The notes under the pieces: model-generated
Told to the model about the DNA's origin: nothing
Database searches by the model: none
What the model saw: the letters and a program-made list of their open reading frames with translations, nothing else
Part shown: positions 56,310 to 64,000 of the stretch, one piece after another
Layout: every line of letters starts with the position of its first letter
Numbering within the stretch: position 1 is the first letter of the stretch
Assembly: GCA_022497155.1 (NCBI GenBank)
Contig: MU385731.1
Location: 604,669-668,668, forward strand
Length of the DNA stretch: 64,000 nucleotides
Origin: Whalleya microplaca
Lineage: Eukaryota > Ascomycota > Sordariomycetes > Xylariales > Xylariaceae
Direction of reading: 5' to 3'
Program-made: the position numbers and the translations under genes

Positions 56310-59300
56310 AGATGCGATGTCAATAACTTTCGTTGATCTCCATGACCTTTTGATTGTCCATGTTTCCCGTCCTTCTGGGACCATTTGATGCATGTCGTAA
56401 TCCCAACCAACACCCCATTTGCTAGGGCTTACATCGACTAGGTTTCCATTGGATCGGCTAGTGCTCCGCGGACACGGTTCCAGATTCCCAGCCTTCCAGA
56501 TCCATTCTCCCTCTTCGGCGATTTATTATTAACTAGCACAGATAATCGAAGGAGTTGTCAGCTTGGGTTACTTCGCTCGATTAATTGACCCCCCTTACCT
56601 CAACCAACGTCCACACCCGCAACTCATTTTCGCAACTCCTTTCCTAGTCCAACGACGATCGATCTAATGACATATTACACTACCTACCTTTTCATATATG
56701 TCATTTCCTGGATACGACCTACACTACACACAGGTGAGAATGAAGCGTGATATGTATGTCGAGTGACCATCGTACTTAATATTACTTATATCGGTAAGTA
56801 CTACTCTTCACCTGATGGCTCTCAGAGCCAAGATTCACTACATCATATTTTACGTACCGAGTATCAATCATCATAAAAAATTGATGAATCTTGTCTGTAC
56901 GACCATCAGCCCTTTTCTTTGCAGGGGTCTTTTGAGGCGCTGGGTCGGCATCTTGACGCAGCCCTGCACCGGATACTACATCAGCCAAGGAACAACATAC
57001 GCCAGAGTCAGAATCATCGTAGGCTCATCTGGACTATCATTTTCTGTGCTTGGTACACAGAAGAGACCTCGGTCGTTCTATCCAGCAATACGGTTAAGGT
57101 CACACTGCAACACCTCGCACCATAGCTAACCGCGTGTGGTACATAATCCCAAGTCCTAGCAACCTAGCGCAGCGCCCAAGCTATCATAGTGTCAAGAATG
57201 TAAGTCTTGTTGAGTTATCACTGACCTCGTTAATTATTTCTTTGCTTGCCAGTCTTTGCAGTTCGCGACATTAAAAAGCGGCCTTTCCCGCCGCTTATTC
57301 TTGCTCGAATTAAGCTTAGTATATCGACTAGTCTAGCGTTTGCGTATGCGTGTTGGCAGAAGGTGCTCATGCAGTAGTCACTCTGGAACAACCTTATGTA
57401 TTAGCCACAGTGAAGAGGATACTCACAAATATGTTCCAGTCTTTTACAGCCGATATTTGATGTATCACCTATCATCTCACCAGTCGATGGTGTGGCTGAA
57501 ACTCCAACGACCTCTCCCAAACTTCACCAGCCACCAGCCAGGCCTAGACTATTGAAACGAGACATTAGTCGTTTATTCAAGGTTTCTCGATACTTTGATT
57601 TTTTGAGAGAATACTAGTATCAAGTCTAGTAATGATGGTAAGCCAGGCGCTTGGCAATGTATTGTTTGAAGTTGGGCCTACACTCCACTGTCTACTACGT
57701 ACATATGTAATCTTAAGCCTCAGGTGATCGCCGACGGGTTCTTCATTAGTGGTACAAAGCTAACCTATAGTGAATACCGAGCAACTCTTATTTACAGTAA
57801 AAAAGCTCACATCAGATTCGTGTCGGCTGCAAGTCTGTAAGCGAGATATGCTCCGTTGCTATGTACCTTGAACACGCCCTACTACCCTGCATCAATCCCT
57901 GTAACACATCCCCCGATGCAGATCTCCGCACGTCTTGAATGAAAACGCTTGGTACTTATGACGGCCTTAGCTTATTCGGTCGGTACTCGTTCTTGGGCCA
58001 TTCGGAAGCTTGGAGTCTGCCGCCATGCAGCCTCCAGCATTCATGTCACATGTTACCCTGTGGAGGGTTTACTTCAGATTCTTCATGATGAACCCCAATG
58101 ATGCCGGTCTGTTCGGCCGACACCACCGGACTTATCGAGAAATCTGTCAAGCGGGTAGAAAATGATCCTCATACTTGGGGTGGTATTCTCCACCAAAAGC
58201 ATGCAACTTATTTTAATAGGAGCCGGAACGATGGACCATTCGGTTGGGTCGTGCGTATGCTACCTACTGTCTTAAGTCGTTTCCGTACTAGTAAACGAAG
58301 GAATCGTGTTAACAAAAAGCTATCATTTAATTGGGCTGCCATTAGTGCTTCAAGCAGCAGCAGCACCGTTGCTTGAAAGCCCCGACGCTCAAAAGCGGCT
58401 CTCCTGCCAGCCTGCTGATGGCCCGCGGTAGCCATCATTCAAATTAGCGCCGGCCACCATGCAGTACGAATCTCCGCCTACATACTATAGCGTTGGCCTT
58501 ATTCCAATCTATTAGAATCGTACGGTTCTTGCAGAACTAGCTCCGATACTATTGCCAGCGGCCTCATTGGCCTCGAGTCAAACCCGCAAGTCTATCGTGA
58601 AGGGCGGTCACTATAGCTTGCGATCTGCAACAAGCTTGTTTCAAGGCCTACTAGACAGCTAGGTAGGTATTGACTAGGGGCTTCTCCGCCCCCCACGGGT
58701 CGGCCACAAGGATCCGACGACGTATCCAGTCAGCGTTGTAGTTGATGACACAGAGCGTTTTGTGTTTCTACCCAGCTCTGCTGCCAGCGTGGTTCATGGA
58801 TCGCAGCAACGCCGGCCGGCGATCTTTATCAGTCACAAGACTCGTGCGCGCTGCTTCATTCTGCATCCAAGCCGCTAGAAGGACCGACTCGGCTACCGAT
58901 ATCATAGGAGGACTAAGTGAGCACGTTAACTCACCGATATCCAGGATTACACAAATAGGGAACTTCCGCCGGTGGCGGTTACCTTCGCACGCGTTTAATC
59001 ATACACACCCGGTCCTCGAAGCAACCCGATTCGGACTCCATGATGCCAACAATGGTGATGATGCCGAAGTCTTCCTTTCCAATACCGGCAGCCCTCAGAG
59101 GATCCTACCTAGAAGAAGGTTGGTGACGCTCGTTTCCTAGAACATGATAAGGGGTGCCCGATGAATCGGCCAAGTGTTTCGTCATCAACGGCTTGAGATC
59201 TACCCGTGCAGGGTTCTTTGATATGTAACCCCAAGGTCACCTGTGTACGCGGGAATGCTCCGCGAATCCTATGCATCGTCACGCCCTCGACAAAGCCTTA

Positions 59301-61045
59301 ATGTACGCTTTCCCCATACAGTAACATGATATATTCCGTTAAGTTGAGGTGGTATTTTAGTTTATTGCATATGCAACAGAACATATCTATAATTCTTTTT
59401 GAGATTGCTCTGCATCACAGCTTCGGGCTGCGAATGTAAAGCTGTGCACGCTTAGCAGTTTATAGGGGCTTTTCCCCCACCTGATAATTAAGAAGCAGAC
59501 TTGACCCGCAGCGAAGGTTCAGGTCAGACATGCGTGCATCACTACCAGAGGTCTGAGGTATAGCAAGTGAACTATCGTCGTTTGTTTTTCCTCACGTTTC
59601 GCCCTCCGTTTCACGCAGCTCTCCCATCGCACGACTCCATCTAATGCTTAAGACAACCCACAAATAACCCAAGGGCTCGAACATCAGACGACATAATAGC
59701 AATAGCATTCAACTCTGCTCAAAGTTTGGTCGTGTATGACTGTTTCAGCCTCGTCAAACAAGCCCTTGCCTCAGATCATGCGCCCCCTCCTAGCGGTGAA
59801 AAAGCTTAGGCCTCGGATGCCAGCAGCCCATCTCTCTCCCTCTTCCCACTGTGGCGACAGCCACCCAGCGAGCGCATACGCATATGTAACGAAGCCCACG
59901 ACCTGGGACCTTGTTACGCATCCGCCTTCGGACGAAGGTCATGCCATGGGCGGGAGATGTGCTCGCAAACGTGCTAATCCATCCTGCTAACCGCATGCAG
60001 AACCCGACGACAGACAGGGTATTCCTGGCATTGATCTACCCCAGATCTACTCACACCCAAGCCGTCACAGACGTCACGGATCGTCGGTCACCCGAATATG
60101 TGAGAGATACGCAATACGGGTATGTATGTAGGTAGGTACGTGTGTACATGTATCCCATGCTTGGCACCGTCGACGTTACGCAGATGCGCGCAGACAGAGC
60201 CTCATGGCCCGGATGGTCGGATCTTTGTTCACATGGGACGCCAGGGTCGAATGACTGCCTGCCGACTTTCATGCCTGCGTGCTTGGCTTGGCGACCCGGT
60301 GTTGTATCGACTACATGTTCATTAGCCTGCCGAGAAGCTGAGACAATAGGGAAGATGTAGGAAAAGGAAGCTGGGCGTGAGTGGTGGAATCTTGTGTGTT
60401 TTGTTTTGTGTTGTTTTGTTTCAGTAAGTTGACCGAGTGCCCTCTGCTACGCTTCGTCGAAAGTAGCATGCGCTTGTGTGAATGTGTAGATGTCTTCGTA
60501 GACTTGCAATCTAAGAGCAGCTTTTAGGTTGAAGACCAGGTGCACTCAGATACCCTATGCTCAGGGCTAATGAAGTCGGCGTCGTATCTCTTTGGCCACG
60601 ACTTCATACCTTATGGCCTGTTGCCCAGCGAGTTTATGTAGAAAGGCTAGGAGGGCACTGTGATGTTGGAAGAAATACAATTATTCCTAACCAAAGTAGA
60701 TATCAGATTAGAAACGTAGTGGACGCACGCCAATACTCTGCCTCTATTTCTTCAATACTACACTTAGTGTTGAGGAATCCTACGATGGTGCTTTTCCATA
60801 GTTAGCCTTCAGAGTATCCATCGATCTCATCTAGTATTGCACCTCCTTCCTCGTCACCTCAACGCTACCGACCTATCAACTCAGGTCCAGCCTCATCTCT
60901 CAGGTAGCTGCCCTAATAATTCTGCTCGTCATTCCAATACAGCGTGTCATGGAAGATCCTGTGAATCCCGAACAGTTAGCCTAGAACGGCCTTCAACTTA
61001 GGTCATAGCGTAGACCATCCGTTTTCTAGATTAGAAAAAGTGAAA
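56310..61045. other. Gene desert
   Basis: 4.7 kb without a supportable gene; open frames reach 132 codons without domain character. The last bases are the 3' region of the minus-strand esterase gene. Confidence 0.5.
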
Positions 61046-62967
61046 TTAGGTTAAAGGGTAGATAGAGTGAAGGAAAACGTACTCGGGCCCCGTGGCCACC
61101 AATTCCCACCCGAATGTCAGTTTGATGAACTGGATCAGGTGGCTAGCCACTTTGATGGCGCCGACGTCTGTGGGATGGTACTGCGGTCCGTTGTCGTTGT
61201 GTTGCACTAGAGTGTTCATGTCGCGTTAGCCAGACATTTTTCGGCTACTCTCTCGAACTCAGAATAAGAACGAAAGAAAGACAAAAAAGAAAAGAAGTAT
61301 TCGATGTTTTGCAAAATAGGGGGGTCGCCTAGAGACAGGCGGGTTGGGTTGGTAATATAGGATAGGGGAGTAGACGAGGTAGTTGGAAAGCCTGAGAACT
61401 CGGCTCGACTTACTGATACCCTTGGTGCTAAAATAGTGCACGAACGGTTCGCTAGGCTCTTCAAGTGTCGTCGTTGTGTTCGTGGTCCCGTCCCAGATCA
61501 CTGGTGCCGAGAGATACTCGTCTGAGTTGAAGAACGTTACGATGTCTTGCAGCTCCTGTTCATAGCCCTGGTCTTGAGTATAGCTATTCCCGTTGGCGAA
61601 GAAACCCACTGCGTACAATCCGGAGTCAGTAAATATCTCTCTTGGATAGTCTAAGGGGCTGTGGGTATAAGTTCGATCTTGGAAGCCTCAGCTCAAGAAA
61701 CGTTGCTTTTGGGCAGAATTGGCTAGTTACATAAATAGGACCGTAGAGAAAACGAAGAATCTCAGGAGATAACGCACTCCATAATTGCTATCGAGAGTCA
61801 TCAGTATCTGTTCTAGGTTTGAGCTAGCTTGGGTTGAGGTGAAGCGGGAAGAAAAGGGGGTATGAAACAGGCCTACCATTACTATTACTTGCGCATTCGG
61901 GTATTTGCCGTGCACGCCCTGGATCAGGTTCGTGTAGGCAGCCACATAAGTTTCAGTAGTGACATTATTAGCCTCATTGTGGTCGTTGGTGCCGAGGTTA
62001 ATGACTACGATGTCTGGCGTTGTTTCCGCCTTGCTGAAATCCCAGGGCTCAGGCTCGTCTACCAAAGTGTTAGTTGGTAAGCTCTGTGTACTAAAGAGGC
62101 ACACGCTAGACTAGCGAGAGCTGTGTCATCGCTAGGTAGAATCAACTCTTTGGCCGGTAACTCACCTCCCCAGATCTGGCTCGCTCGCCAGCTCGTGTCA
62201 GAGGTGTAGAACCACTGGTGAACCTGTCCGCGAGGGTTGCCCCAGCATGTCTGGTCAGAGACGCAGATACCTGGGTAAGCCGTTACGTAGTACTCTGTAT
62301 CACCCAGCCCTGAACCCACTCCATACGCGAAGCTCGAGAGGCCCTCGTAGCTAGTATACATCCCAGCTGAAAGACTGTCTCCGATCAACTCGATCGTCCG
62401 TCCAAAAGGAGGAATCTTGACCAACGACTCTCCCGCTGCTACATGGACCTTCTCAATTTGTACGCCGTATGCCCAATTTGAAACGCGTAGTTCAAAGGGA
62501 AGAGGGTTGAAGGGTTGTGTCTCGTTCACACCGGGAGTCTCGGCGGTGATGAATAAGTGCGTGGCTCCCGTTGTGATATTAGTGAAGGACCAGTCCATCC
62601 CCCCAATACGGTACCCGACGAGCGTCGTGTCCGTCGTCAAGTCCCCAAAGGTAATAGCCACCGTGTTTCCTGTGAAACCAAAGACAATCCCAGGGGCTCT
62701 AATAGTCTGTCAGTATTACTGTTTTTGTACTTGTTACAGACACACAGATAGGCAGAACACTCACGACCACCACGACACTTTCTTAGAATCCCATCGTCCT
62801 TTGTACGACAGCTCTGTAGCATTAGCATCATACGTCTGGAAATCATACGCGGACACATCTATCGTGGTGTTGGGATAGTCCGTGGTCCTCACTTGACCAT
62901 TTTGGAGAATAGTTCCCCTAGCCAAAGTAAAGAGGCCAAGGGCGGTTACAAAACTGAGAATACGCAT
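61046..62967 (-). CDS. Secreted GDSL/SGNH carbohydrate esterase, CE2-like
   Basis: This is probably an extracellular deacetylase of plant polysaccharides (acetylxylan esterase type). Exons 62967-62765, 62698-62166, 62058-61877, 61636-61414 and 61206-61046 join in phase to 433 residues. The first 18 residues (MRILSFVTALGLFTLARG) are a signal peptide. Residues 50-150 form a beta-rich domain (FGFTGNTVAITFGD, YRIGGMDW), the N-terminal jelly roll of family CE2. The SGNH domain follows: IELIGDSLSAG with nucleophile Ser176, then VVINLGTNDHN (Gly268, Asn270) and PQYHPTDVG with His391. The Asp normally three residues before that His is replaced by Pro, consistent with the Ser-His dyad described for CE2. 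Several N-glycosylation sequons are present. The exon 3-4 junction (ATG to ATATTTACT) is the least certain. Confidence 0.82.
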
Positions 62968-64000
62968 TTTCGAGCAGATGGTCCGACGGCACTTTCACCC
63001 CACTGAATGGAAGAAATCTCACAACTATATACGATGCATATTGCCGTCTGGTGAGCTCCCGTACTCACAAGACCCGGCCAACCTCGCTACCAAATGATTT
63101 CTCTAAACTCCTTAAGAGTTACTCCAAGCAACGGAGGTTCGGCCGCCTTTCTCCAACTCATTCCGGTTGAATTATCATGTACCGTTACTGTAGAGCTAAT
63201 GGGGACGATGGAGCGCCGGGCAATATTGGATATATACAAACTGGTCCGAGTAATACTGGCATGAACTGACCTATAATGAAGATATTTACGCGGTCCTTGA
63301 GACGATTATATCGGACCTGGCAATCTGAATGCGGAGGCTTGGCGCCCGGCTCTCAATGGAGTAATCCCAGGCGGGTCTGTCTGCAGGGTGACGATGCATT
63401 GCAGATCATAGCTGTCTACCTTATGCAGCGGAATATGCAGACGCATTGCAGGAGCTATGACGGCGGAAATCCGTCAGTTTAAGTCCTACTAACCCGGTAG
63501 GAAAATGGTGTTGTGTAATGCGGCTCAAAAGAAGGTTGTTTTGATTCAGCCTTTCAGGCGTTGGGATGTTGTATATATCAATATATCAATATATCAATAT
63601 ATCAATATATGAATGTATATACATATGTATGAACGTGAGTGCATGACCAATGTCTGAGGTCTTGATTGATAGCACAGTACTACCTTACATAAAATAAGTC
63701 TCAGTGATAAGACTTCATATATATATTAGGTACGCAATATTATGTAGGTACTGCATTTCACCCGAGGTTTTGGCGCCCGTGATGTCTTATCGCACTTTAT
63801 GCACGTGCGGATATGTACGGATTTACTCTCTGTGCTACCATGTACGCAGTTTAATTCCAGAACATTGGACGCCACATTGCAACCCACCTACAACTCCCAC
63901 GGTCTTTTCCTAGAAATCCCACAATCTCCACCTGCGTATTTCGCTTACACACGCTAACATGGGCTCCCATACAAACTAGTATGGGGGCCTTGTGTCAATC
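62968..64000. other. Esterase promoter and window end
   Basis: About 1 kb without a gene apart from the promoter of the minus-strand esterase and an AT-rich microsatellite. No partial gene is evident at the window edge. Confidence 0.55.
63573..63612. repeat. (ATATATCA)5 microsatellite
   Basis: Five head-to-tail copies of ATATATCA, the last reading ATATATGA, about 600 bp upstream of the esterase start. Confidence 0.9.

Overview
The window is nuclear DNA of a filamentous ascomycete (Pezizomycotina, plausibly Sordariomycetes). Genes carry short GT-AG introns (about 50-240 bp, several with a CTAAC-type branch site near the acceptor). The recognisable proteins are typical of such fungi: arabinonolactone oxidase, a Set1C PHD subunit, a DUF202 membrane protein, an Fre-type metalloreductase, a CE2-like esterase and a two-finger C2H2 regulator. 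No bacterial, organellar or viral gene was recognised.

Layout. 1-8.3 kb is almost gene-free; it holds a tRNA-derived SINE-like element (about 4.43-4.68 kb) and a frameshifted remnant of a DUF3433-type membrane protein gene (5.08-5.93 kb). 8.3-38.3 kb is the gene-bearing core: ALO1 (-), a small orphan gene (12.4-13.0 kb, +), REC8 (+) converging on the Rab escort protein gene MRS6 (-), a 1.5-kb block of degenerate repeats leading into a second orphan gene (22.7-23.2 kb, +), RRP43 (-), a SnoaL/NTF2-like gene (-), a ferric reductase (+), an F-box/ankyrin gene (+), a DUF202 gene (+) and SPP1 (+). 38.8-40.55 kb holds a 39-bp minisatellite at the end of a badly decayed minus-strand gene that is related at its start to the 12.4-kb orphan. 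40.55-51.8 kb is a gene desert with decayed ORF fragments. A C2H2 zinc-finger gene lies at 51.8-52.8 kb. A second desert (52.8-61 kb) contains a 659-bp element with inverted termini and a TAA target duplication, resembling a PIF-Harbinger MITE. A five-exon secreted GDSL/SGNH esterase gene (61.0-63.0 kb, -) is the last gene.

The conserved genes serve unrelated housekeeping roles: antioxidant synthesis, meiotic cohesion, Rab prenylation, RNA exosome, iron reduction and H3K4 methylation. They do not form a biosynthetic cluster. The novelty is in the non-conserved parts: two mobile-element candidates, an orphan family with one possibly live copy and one decayed copy, and an array of about 37-bp hairpin units upstream of an orphan with a possible zinc-binding C-terminus. 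Exon boundaries were derived by hand from splice signals and reading-frame continuity, without homology searches.
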